Origin: Ovis canadensis
Lineage: Eukaryota > Chordata > Mammalia > Artiodactyla > Bovidae
Direction of reading: 5' to 3'
NCBI RefSeq assembly: GCF_042477335.2
Contig: NC_091255.1
Coordinates: forward strand, 32,094,501 to 32,158,500
Length of the DNA: 64,000 bases
The translations under genes and the position numbers were made by a program. The notes beneath the pieces were generated by a model that worked only from the letters and a program-made list of their open reading frames with translations, made no database searches and was not told where the DNA came from. Below are positions 56,081 to 64,000 of the stretch, piece by piece. The first letter of the stretch is position 1. The number at the start of each line of letters is the position of its first letter.

Positions 56081-57419
56081 TTGGAGGACAGGAGTGAGTG
56101 GAGACAGATGATAGAACTTAATAACAAGTCTTTTAAAACTACTTTTTAAGTTGCAAAAGTTAACACCATGTTAAAAGAAATGCAACCAGGGAAGGATAGG
56201 ACAGCAGAAAGTGCAAGGCCAGCCTGGGGGCCACGAGGAAGCGCAGGTGGGCGTGGCTCACACACCTTCAACCTCATCTCCATGAAGACCTGCACGCCAG
56301 TTCTCACACTAACCCTTCCTGGATGCCACTGTTCACCCTGTCATAAAACGTCGAACCCTATCAACCAATAGGGGAAAGCGTAGATTTCACACCTCTCCAT
56401 CTTTTATAAAACAACCCCTTGTCATTTGGCTTATCAAGAGGTACTGGGCCATCGCTAATAAGATTAAGGGATCAACCATGAAAAATGGGCCTCTCAGGTG
56501 ACTGGACAACTGCAATTAAACCTGATCCCCTCTCAGCTTTTACAAGGTGATGCCCCCATGTTCACCTGCTGTGAGCCACGTGACTAGTGTTCACAGGATA
56601 AAGGCTACAAGAAGGGGCGCATGTTCAGAACACAACCGGGAGCCTGTAGAGGGGTGGGAAGCGGGCGGGAGGGAGCATCACTAAGCAGCGCTCAGGAGGA
56701 AATCTCATGGATGTCAAGGACGTTTCTTCCAGTTGGCTCAAGAAAACTAACAGACATCAGGACTGGAATTTTTGTTTCCATGCCACACACAAAGCACTCT
56801 CCAAGTATTCAGAGGCATTCGAGTTCCGCACGAGGCTGCGCGCCTGTCTGCTCAGAACTATGGCTGTAGACATTTCTTGGGACACGTCTCCCCACAACCC
56901 TTCCCTCCTCTTCACAGGTCCTGCCCCTCAAGCCCGCCTAGGTGGGCTCTGCTTCCCCCAGGACATTAGATCTCAAGGGCCTACATAGGATGCCAAACTT
57001 TGGACATCTCTCTACTCCAGTCCTCTGGGGCAGGGAGGCGGGGTTGGCACCCAGTCCTCCTGACAAGCACAGGGACAAGGGTAATGCCCAGTTAGGTGTG
57101 CAACAGCCCATCAGGGCCTGGGGCCTCACCTGGAAATGCCCCTCACCCCAGCCAGCACCACAGAGTTCTTAAAGGAGACAGTCTGTTTCCTTTCTGATGT
57201 TCATCCATGTGCCCTAGGGGTCTAGTCACCAGCAGACTGGTAAACCCCAGCTGGGCGCCTGCGGCTCTGTCCACCCGCTTCCTCCCACTTAAGTGACGTT
57301 ATAAGGATAACCCCGAATTTGACCTAAACAGCTTTCAACTCTTTTTACTAGGTACCACTTCTGGCAACAATCCTCACCATGGAATAAGACTGTACAAAAC
57401 ACGCAGGAGAGGCTGGGAC

Positions 57420-58705
57420 AGCAGGTTTCAAAAACTCACTTTATTCCAATGTGAAATGAAGACGTGATGGTTTAAAAACAAGAAAAAGTTCTTGATCAGC
57501 CGTGGGGATGCCTCGCTTGCTAGCTCCCACCCACTCCCTTTGAAACAAGGTGTCGGACAGACCATACCCATAAGCAGCTCCCCGCCAAGCCACCAGGCAG
57601 AGGCCCCAGCATGGGGACAGCTCCCTCCAGTTCAGAAGGACGGCCGTCTCCCCCCACCCGCCAAGCAGCAGCACAGGCCAGTGGCAGAGGGGGAGCTGGG
57701 GCCTGTGGGGGCCGCAGCCTTCTGCAGGCCCCTCCCTGCCACCCCCAGGGCTCCTCTCTGTCAAAGGTGCCAGTGTGGCCGAGGTCCAGGTAGGGAGCTA
57801 GGCTCCACCACCAAGTAATCACTCCTGAATTTATAACTCTTCCCCCAGGATCCATGATTCAGCCCTAGTTCCCCTAGCCCCCCCACCCCCACCCCACTGT
57901 GCGTTAGGCAGCTGAGGTTCAACAAGGAGGATACATTCAGACTAGACCCCAAGGTTAGCCCCAGCTGGGGTGCAGGGAGAGGGAGGAAGCACCTCCTGCT
58001 GGGGCCTAGGGCCAACAACCAGGGCTGGGCACAGGGATGTCTGGGAACTGCCCCTGGCCACCCCTTTCCCCACCCCCAGCACAGCCAGGCCAGGCCCCAA
58101 CCACGATCAGTAAAGCTGCTGCGGCCCTCACCCCGCCACAAAGCTAAAGTGCTCCCCAGTCCTCCAGCCCTTCCGCAGAGCTCAGGCCGCCCCCTCAATC
58201 CCAGAACACAGGAAAGTGCCACTCTTTTTGGCTTCAGACCTGGACTTTCAGCCACGTCGGACTGAGGGGCCGTGGCAGCAGCAGCAGCAGCCGTCATGTC
58301 ACATATACAAACGACCTGAGAAATCCCATCCGCGCGTCACTCACTGGGGACCAGCTCGGGGCTATGTACAAGTCAGGAAGGATGGATCAGGGCACTCGTG
58401 GGCACAGAGGTACTCGCACACACCTGCTCGTGGATGGGTACCTGCAGAGGCACCTGTGGGGGATGCCCACACACTCCATTCACATGTCTTCCATGAGGCC
58501 CCTGCAGCGTGTGTTCATTGAACCAGTGCAAGAACATCTCCGGGTTCAGGCAGGCCCGGGTCCCAGGAGGATGCTAGGGGTGGGGATGGGGTTGGAAACG
58601 TGGAGGAAGAGGGACTTGATTCCTCTCCTGATGTGCAGGGCGTGCCACCTTCTCCTGGAGTCTGGATCACCGGGGGCAGCTGACTGACTGTCCGTCTCTC
58701 CCCTT
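57420..58705 (-). other. CLUH: CLUH 3' UTR (approximate)
   Basis: About 1.29 kb of GC-rich sequence from the stop codon to just past an AATAAA on the - strand (57440-57445). It contains a short (CAG)n tract at 58275-58290 and no interspersed repeat I recognise. A 178-codon ORF lies inside it on the sense strand but looks like chance in GC-rich DNA. Confidence 0.8.
57440..57445 (-). terminator. CLUH poly(A) signal
   Basis: TTTATT on the + strand is AATAAA on the - strand. A GU-rich stretch (TGCGTGTTTTGT on the - strand) follows about 30-45 bases downstream. Cleavage would be near 57420. Confidence 0.75.
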
Positions 58706-58892
58706 CTACCCCTGCAAGCTCGGGGAGGAAGGGTCCTTGGCAGCCGGGGGCTGGGTGGCCGCATCCTCTGAGGCCTCCACGGGCTCCGGCTCGGTGGCCA
58801 TGGGCTCCTCGGCCTTATCCCTGTTCCTGCTGGCCTCCTGGAGCTGCTGCCGCCGTGCCACCTCAGCTTTCAGATTCTCCAAGTCTTTTTGG
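58706..58892 (-). CDS. CLUH: CLUH last coding exon with stop
   Basis: The acceptor is CTACTCAG. The coding part is 187 nt: the last base of Ser, then [20 protein letters not shown], an acidic/proline-rich tail ([20 protein letters not shown]) and the C-terminus PSSPSLQG. The stop occupies 58706-58708. The tail is the least conserved part against human CLUH as I remember it. The exon continues as 3' UTR to about 57420. Confidence 0.94.
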
Positions 58893-61800
58893 CTGAGTAG
58901 AAGGATGGGGTGGAGGGTGGGCATCAGGGTGGGCCTGGGCCCTCCGTCACCTTCCTGGCTTTGCTTCAACTTAGGGCAAGATCAGGCTCTGCACTTTCTG
59001 CAGTGAAAGTAAGAGCTCCACATACCTGCTAGCCTCCAGGGAAGGCCTGCCCCCCATCCCGCCTAAACCCTGGGCACTCTGGCCGCTCCTGTCGTCGGCC
59101 ACAGCCAGAGCACAGGTGCAACGTGCAGCAGGTCTGCTCTAAACGCCCTAAAGCTGACCGGACCAGACCCAGGCCCCAGACAGGCGAGAGGGAGGCGGGG
59201 TGCGGGGCTTTCGAGGGCAGGGCTGTGGCTGCTTGTCCAAGAGCAAGAGACCCCCAGGGCCCAGCGCTAAGGCATGTCCCTACACGGACAGAGCAGGAGC
59301 TCAGTGAAAGAATGAAGCTGCTCTTTACATGCCTGCTGAGTAGCTTCAGTTGTGGCCAAATCTGCAAACCTATGGACTGGAGCCACCCAGGTTCCTCTGT
59401 CCATGGGATTCTCCAGTTAAGAATACTGGAGTGGGTTTCCATGCCCTTCTCTAGGAGATCTTCCTAACCCAGGGACTGAACCAGCATTTCTTTAAAGTCT
59501 CCTGCATTGGCAGGTGGGTTCTTTACCATTAGCTCTATTACATACTGACATGAAATGATCGCCAAGATCGATTAAATGCAGGAGAAAAATATGTGCCTGG
59601 TTTGCTACAATTTTGTGCCTTCGGGGGAAGAAAGATGACAGAGCTGCGTTTGCACCATAATGCAGAGTATTTCTGGAAGGAGTCACTAAGGGCGGTCCTT
59701 CCCAGTCTCAGCCACCTCAGTCCCGTGGTTAATAAACCAGGAAAGGAAAGGCCACCGTCCAAGTGGGGCCTCACCTGAGAGGAATGAAGAGGATGCCGTT
59801 GATGACGTTCAGCTGCTCCAAGACGCTGGCCATGCTGGGGGCTGTGAACTGAGGGGCGCGGGGAGCATGAGCTGCGGAGGCCAGGGAGGAGGGGAGCCCA
59901 CCCAGCCCCGTTCGGAGACCCACCTTGAGGGGCGGGATGTTGGCGCTGGAGCCGTTGCGGTAGATCTCGTTCATGGTGCGCTGCAGGGCCACGGCCTGCT
60001 GGGTCAGGCACTTGAGGTACTCGGAGCTCTCCTTGGTCTTCTCGTGGTCCTCGCCCAGCTGCAGGGCGCGAGCGGGGAGAGATGAGGGCCGCCCTCAGCT
60101 CCGCCCTTGACCCCGCCCTGCGCCCCGCCCTGGCCCACCTGAGTCTTGTAGATGGTGTAGCCTTCCTTCTCGTGCTGCAGGGCGGAGCGGAACTCGGCTT
60201 TGCTCTCATAGACGCGGGCGACCAGGTGGTGGCTATAGGGAGGCAGGGCGCGGGGTGGGGGGCAAGGGAGGGACGTCAACGGGCCAGTGGGCACTAATGG
60301 CGGTGTGTGCGGGGTACTCTAGATCCCACCCCGGGATCTCTCCTGGGGTAAAACGTCAAGTCCAGGACTCAGAGAAAAGATGGAAGGTGAGAGAAATTTC
60401 CTCAGGAGTCAGATGGAGGGCAGAATGCTGGATCCCGCGCCCGCCCTCGATTCAAGTGCTTCCTGGGACCCTGTGGCCCGGGGTCTCCCTGCCCCCTGAC
60501 CCAGCACAGCCTCACCTGAGGGCCACCTTGAGGGACTTGGGCCCGTGGTACTTGGTGCTGACGGCCAGCGCATTCTCCAGGAAGCGCAGCGATAGGTCAT
60601 ACTCCATCACTCCGTGCAGCACCAGCCCGATGTTGTTCTGGGGGCAGTCGGGAGGGCCCTGGTCAGCTCCCACTCCCCTGGGATGGAGGCTAGTCCCGCT
60701 GCCCCTCCCCAGCACTCACGTCCAGCAGCGCCATCTCAGGGTGGTCCTCCCCGAACACGAGCAGTGTGAGGTAGCGGGCGCGGTACAGCAGGCTCAGGGC
60801 GGTGGACAGCTGACTACTGGCAAAGCAATACAGCGCCAGGTGCATCTGCAGGGGCAGACCGGGTCAGGTGAGGTTGGCCGCCCGCCCCGCCCCCGGCCCC
60901 GCCGGCCCCGCCCCGGCCCCGCCCCCGCCGGCTACTCACGTATTCCTGGATGGTGTTGGGGTGCTCGATGCCCATCACTCGCTCGCTCATTAGCACGGCC
61001 TTCTGCTGGTTACTGAGGGCCTGGGAGAGGTGAGGGGCTGTCATCCCCAGGTGGCACCGCCCCACACCCCGTCTGTCTGTCTGTCTCGCCCATGAGCCTC
61101 TAGGCAGCTCAGGACTCTTCATCTCTGGCTGCAATTTCTATTTTTACTTTGCACCAAGGAGGCAAAGAAGTGGTCAGAATCCAGCTGCTGTGACCAGGGA
61201 AGTCTACACCCCACCCCGAGGCTGCTTCACATTTTAAAAGACTGTCTTAGTCTATGCAAACACTTGCATATGCAATCTAAAGTTGTACTAAAAATAAAAT
61301 ATTCATACTACGACAAGGAGGCATATACAGGCGAAAAAAAACAAGGAGTCCTATGGCTGGAGGCGAGTGGAGCACCTGCAGTGTGCCCACACCGAGGCAG
61401 CCTCAAACCCGGGGGCTAACAAGGCGGGTGACCACCACCAGGCCCCTGGCCAGTACAGCCAACAGCACAGTCCCTGGGCAGCTTCCAGGGCGCTCACAAG
61501 GCACTGAGTGAGAACATGCCCCTCGTTGTCCCTGTGAAGGGAAGGAAGGCCCTGGCATCACTCCCACTGTGTCCACGGGCACCGCAGCTCCCCCAGGACA
61601 CAGCTGCTGGGGCAGGGGGAACTGGGGGCGGGGGAGGGGTGTACAGGCAGAGCAAGCACATCCCAGGTTTTCCACCTGCTCCTCCTGGGGGGCCTGGAGG
61701 TAAGCAGTATCTCTGGGATGACAGGGCTCCAGTTCTGCCTGCCTGGACACCCCCCATCCTGCTGGGCCAGCGGGGTGAGAACACAACCCAGGGCCCAGCT

Positions 61801-63264
61801 GACCACCCCTCAGAAGGTGCACAAGCCCACCTCGGCGTAGTCGCCCATGATGTAGTGGAGGCGGGCAAGCAGGCGCAGGCAGGCACAGATCTCCACGTGC
61901 ATGGCCCCATACACGTTGTTAAACAGGTTCAGGGCCTCGTTAATAAGCTCACAGCCCTCCTTTAGGAAGCCTGCAGGGCACCCGGGGGCAGAAGGTCAGG
62001 GCTGGCCTGGGTTTGGGCTGGGGGTCCCTCTCCAACGCCCCCACCCCCCCCCCCCGGCAGCCGCACCTGGCACGCACCCTGCTGTACTTTGGCCTGCCCA
62101 CTCTGAAAGAAGTGGAAGGCGTCCGAGGCCTTGGGGTTGACATGCTTGACCACGGGGAAGATGTTAAGCACGTCCTCCTCCGTGAAGGCGGGTTTGTGGC
62201 GGCTGTCGAAGCTGTACTCCTTCAGCAGGATCTGGGGACCCCACCCAACACCCACAGGGAGCCTCAGCCCAGGCTCACACGGCTAGCACTGGCCCACCAG
62301 CTTCACCCGAGGCCCCGGGGACCCTGCAGGACGCTCCGAACCCAGCCCACCTGGATGCCAGTTTTCAGGGAGATCTCCCGCAGCAGTGTGATCTTCTGCA
62401 GCCCATAGGTCTCCACGGCCTGGTCCACCGTCTCACTGGGGAGGAGCGGAGGGTGGGACCGAGCAGCCCAGCACCCATCCACACCCCTCCACCTGAGCCC
62501 CTGGGCACGGGGGCCCCTCTCCCTTTTCCCCCAGCAAGTGGTCTCCCGCAGGCCCCTTTCTCTTCTCCCATTCCTCCGCCGGAGACTGTCACTGCCACAC
62601 CCACTCACGCACGCACCACTCGAGGCTGAAGTCAAAGTAGTTCTTGGCCTCCTGGCAGATGTTCTTCCAAAGCTCCTGGGGGGTCATGATGGCCCAGGCT
62701 GTGTTATCCGCTGCCCCTGGGGGCCGGTTTCGCCTCCTCCTGTTTCTCTTCTTGGAGATGAGCTCGTCGGCTGGCAGGTGGGCCACGGGGTTGGGGTAGG
62801 AGCTCAGGAAGCAGTTCAGGAAGTGGCTGATGGCGGCCGAGAGCCCCGAGAGCTCGACCCCCTGCAAGGGAGGTGGGACCGCTGTCACCACCCGGGCTCC
62901 CCCGACACCTCCCTGAGCCGGGCTGGAGGGAGCGGCAGTACCTGTAGGTACGTCTTGAAGATGTGCTTAGCAGAGCGGGTGATGAGCTCTCCGATGCCAA
63001 TTTTCTGCACGGGTTCAGAGAAAAAGGGGGGGGTGTCTGGGTTGGGCTCCAGGCCTCCAGCCCAGTCCCCCGTCCCTGCTCCATCTCTCAGCCGCCCTGG
63101 GCACCACTCACGTAGATGTGGTCCAGTTGGTCACGGGCCGGGCTTCGCATCACCAGGTCCAGCACCTTGCCCAGGTAGCGCATGTTGATGCCACGCTGGC
63201 GCATCACCTCGGCCAGCGTGGCCCCGTCCATGGGCAGTACCGTGTGGTCTGTGAAGTCCTTCAC
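58706..63264 (-). CDS. CLUH: CLUH (clustered mitochondria homolog), C-terminal 552 residues in 13 exons; 5' part outside window
   Basis: CLUH is a cytosolic RNA-binding protein. It binds mRNAs of nuclear-encoded mitochondrial proteins and affects mitochondrial distribution and metabolism (family knowledge). On the - strand, 13 exons between 63264 and 58706 join with GT-AG sites and consistent phases into 1,659 nt: 552 residues plus stop, no interruption. The reading begins [20 protein letters not shown] and ends [13 protein letters not shown]. It includes a polybasic loop, then helical repeats of the kinesin-light-chain-like TPR type ([55 protein letters not shown]). Human CLUH is about 1,300 residues, so this is roughly the last 40 percent. 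The N-terminal CLU portion lies past the right edge; 63265-64000 looks intronic. The gene is convergent with PAFAH1B1. Confidence 0.95.
58893..59774 (-). other. CLUH: CLUH last intron
   Basis: An 882-bp intron between the penultimate and last coding exons. It holds one Bov-tA SINE (59328-59540); the remainder is GC-rich and unassigned. Confidence 0.85.
59328..59540 (-). repeat. Bov-tA SINE in CLUH intron
   Basis: GAGTAGCTTCAGTTGTGGCC, GTCCATGGGATTCTCCAGTT and GGCAGGTGGGTTCTTTACCA are a Bov-tA in reverse complement, in sense orientation to CLUH. Confidence 0.88.
59775..59848 (-). CDS. CLUH: CLUH exon, penultimate
   Basis: This 74-nt exon encodes [20 protein letters not shown] then FIPL and two bases of Ser. 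The acceptor is GCCCCTCAG and the donor GTGAGG. The next intron (882 bp) contains an antisense Bov-tA SINE. Confidence 0.94.
59924..60058 (-). CDS. CLUH: CLUH exon, 3rd from the end
   Basis: This 135-nt, phase-0 exon encodes [20 protein letters not shown], then [20 protein letters not shown] and IPPLK. It closes the TPR region. Donor GTGGGT; the next intron is 75 bp. Confidence 0.94.
60139..60232 (-). CDS. CLUH: CLUH exon, 4th from the end (TPR)
   Basis: This 94-nt exon completes Ser and encodes [20 protein letters not shown] then [11 protein letters not shown]. The acceptor is CCCTATAG and the donor GTGGGC. Confidence 0.94.
60516..60637 (-). CDS. CLUH: CLUH exon, 5th from the end (TPR)
   Basis: This 122-nt exon encodes [20 protein letters not shown] then [20 protein letters not shown] and two bases of Ser. 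Acceptor GCCCCCAG, donor GTGAGG. Confidence 0.94.
60720..60845 (-). CDS. CLUH: CLUH exon, 6th from the end (TPR)
   Basis: This 126-nt, phase-0 exon encodes [20 protein letters not shown] then [20 protein letters not shown] and LD. The first codon, ATG, is internal to the protein and not a start. The donor is GTGAGT. Confidence 0.94.
60940..61020 (-). CDS. CLUH: CLUH exon, 7th from the end (TPR)
   Basis: This 81-nt, phase-0 exon encodes [20 protein letters not shown] then PNTIQEY. The HPNT motif is typical of kinesin-light-chain-like TPRs. The donor is GTGAGT. The following intron is only 94 bp and extremely G-rich on the transcript. Confidence 0.94.
61021..61830 (-). other. CLUH: CLUH intron of 810 bp
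   Basis: One of only two long introns in the visible CLUH, between the exons encoding MGDYAE and ALSNQQ. A short AT-rich island at about 61230-61350 stands out and may be a degraded insertion. I assign nothing else. Confidence 0.8.
61831..61970 (-). CDS. CLUH: CLUH exon, 8th from the end (TPR)
   Basis: This 140-nt exon completes Gly, then encodes [20 protein letters not shown] and [20 protein letters not shown], ending MGDYAE. These are helix pairs of the TPR region. The acceptor is CCCTGCAG and the donor GTGGGC. Confidence 0.93.
62078..62231 (-). CDS. CLUH: CLUH exon, 9th from the end
   Basis: This 154-nt exon encodes [20 protein letters not shown], then [20 protein letters not shown] and the run to AKVQQ, ending on the first base of Gly. 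The donor is GTGCGT. The intron downstream on the + strand side carries a C-tract at 62044-62055. Confidence 0.93.
62351..62435 (-). CDS. CLUH: CLUH exon, 10th from the end
   Basis: This 85-nt exon completes the split Cys codon and encodes [20 protein letters not shown] then ISLKTGIQ. Its acceptor is CTCCCCAG and its donor GTGGGC. Confidence 0.93.
62617..62861 (-). CDS. CLUH: CLUH exon, 11th from the end (polybasic loop)
   Basis: This 245-nt exon begins [20 protein letters not shown] and includes [14 protein letters not shown], a basic tract that could be a nuclear-localisation-like or RNA-contact segment. It ends NYFDFSLE plus two bases of Cys. The donor GTGCGT at 62616 is chosen because only it keeps frame with the next exon (C|ETVDQAVE). 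A consensus-like GTGAGT lies 8 bases further on and would shift the frame. Confidence 0.9.
62942..63004 (-). CDS. CLUH: CLUH exon, 12th from the end
   Basis: This 63-nt, phase-0 exon encodes [20 protein letters not shown] plus Q, between acceptor CCGTGCAG and donor GTACTG. Neighbouring introns are 107 and 80 bp. Confidence 0.93.
63112..63264 (-). CDS. CLUH: CLUH exon, 13th from the end
   Basis: This 153-nt, phase-0 exon reads [20 protein letters not shown], then [20 protein letters not shown], and ends DHIY. On the - strand it follows GCCCGCAG and ends at donor GTGAGT. The [14 protein letters not shown] block is a strongly conserved CLU-family segment. Confidence 0.94.
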
Positions 63265-64000
63265 CTGCGGGCTGCAGCAGGTCAGGCCCCTCCCCAGCCC
63301 AGGCCCTCTACCTCCTCCTGCCCCAGGTCTTGCCAATGGGGGCTCCCGCTATTCTGGGGCCCTGAGGAAGGAAGGGACTAAGACCCCCTGCTCCCAGTCA
63401 GGAAGAGGAAAGCAGAGAAAGGGATGTGAGCTCTCATCCCCGGCCTTTTGCACAGCCCACCGTCACCCTGTGACTGCTGGGCCCACTGGCAGGGAAACAG
63501 CAGTGGGGGGCAGCAAGGCTCCCCTGTGACCGCACTGGAAGGAGCAGGGCCATGGCTTCACTCTGAGACTGAGCCTTGTCTTGTGGGCCCTGGAGCAGCG
63601 GGCACGGCAGGCTCGTCTCAAAGACCGGGGAACAATCACAACAGCCGCACTCAGGGCCGCCTCGGCAGGAAGCAAGCCCTCTCTGTACACACACAGGTAC
63701 TCCGTACAAAGCTTCTTGCAGGGGTGGGGGCGGGGGGGCAAAGATGCTCCCACGCCCTCTGTCTGCCATCCCCTCACACGGGGTCTTTGGAGGACCATAC
63801 CCCCGCTGCCAGCCCCCAAGGGAGGGCACCCAGGGCACAATTGATGCCTGCCTTGGCCCTTTGTGTCAGTGGCCCTATTCTGGGAACGAGAACTCCCCGT
63901 TTGCCTCGCACGTCAGGAGGCTTAGGTAAAGGCTCCACAAGTTCCCAGACGCGAATGAGGCCCCAGAGCCTGTAACCCCCACTGCCCCTCCTCTGTGCCA
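63265..64000 (-). other. CLUH: CLUH intron (partial)
   Basis: GC-rich DNA upstream of the first visible CLUH exon. I see no CLUH-like reading in any - strand frame here, so it is taken as intron running off the window. Confidence 0.7.

Larger units (their letters stand above)
51796..57419. other. Intergenic region between convergent PAFAH1B1 and CLUH
   Basis: About 5.6 kb between the inferred 3' ends of the two genes. It holds a BovB 3' end, a Bov-tA, and a nested L1/CHR/Bov-tA cluster at about 54830-56080. I assign nothing to 52460-53200, 53520-54830 or 56080-57400. GC content rises from about 56 kb rightward. Confidence 0.7.

Noticed and set aside
60843..60845. ATG opening the MHLALYCF exon as an internal CLUH start
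   Set aside because: The exon is preceded by a good acceptor, and its frame continues from the HPNTIQEY exon.
60255..61016. 253-codon + strand ORF
   Set aside because: It lies opposite three verified CLUH exons and G-rich introns. It is an antisense shadow in GC-rich DNA.
63434..64000. Several overlapping ORFs of 90-175 codons at the right edge
   Set aside because: They occur on both strands and in several frames of GC-rich DNA, with no CLUH-like segment or splice-flanked exon. Treated as intron.

Overview
The window is eukaryotic nuclear DNA from a ruminant, most likely a bovid. Bov-tA and Bov-A2 SINEs, CHR-type tRNA-derived SINEs and BovB (RTE) LINEs with (ACTGA)n tails occur throughout, together with older mammalian L1, MIR and hAT elements. 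I cannot tell cattle from sheep, goat or a near relative by eye. Two genes are recognised from protein sequence. PAFAH1B1 (LIS1) lies on the + strand, and the 3' part of CLUH (clustered mitochondria homolog) lies on the - strand. They are arranged tail to tail, the order I know from human 17p13.3.

Layout. 1-15556 is PAFAH1B1 intron 1, since the upstream non-coding exon(s) and promoter are outside the window. 15557-15777 is the exon with the start codon. 15778-33916 is an 18-kb intron with several BovB and L1 copies. 33917-47935 holds the other nine coding exons. The ten coding pieces add up to 1,233 nt, an intact 410-residue LIS1 protein (LisH, coiled coil, seven WD repeats). 47936 to about 51800 is a long 3' UTR with several poly(A) signals and three Pumilio-type motifs. 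About 51800-57420 is intergenic and repeat-rich, with a nested L1/CHR/Bov-tA cluster. From about 57420 to the window end is CLUH, read right to left: a 1.3-kb 3' UTR and 13 coding exons (1,659 nt, C-terminal 552 residues including the TPR region). The remaining 5' exons lie beyond 64000.

Composition changes sharply near 56-57 kb, from AT-rich DNA with long introns (PAFAH1B1) to GC-rich DNA with introns mostly of 75-180 bp (CLUH). The two genes have separate roles: LIS1 regulates cytoplasmic dynein, and CLUH binds mRNAs for mitochondrial proteins. Nothing here suggests that they act together.

I found no undescribed genetic system. The items most worth checking are the frame-sensitive tandem splice donors and the G-rich mini-intron in CLUH, inverted BovB copies in PAFAH1B1 intron 2, the Pumilio motifs in the LIS1 3' UTR, a 37-bp near-perfect duplication around a SINE fragment, and one unassigned block at 26.8-27.1 kb. 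Repeat names and edges come from reading the sequence, not from a repeat-library search, so edges are approximate.
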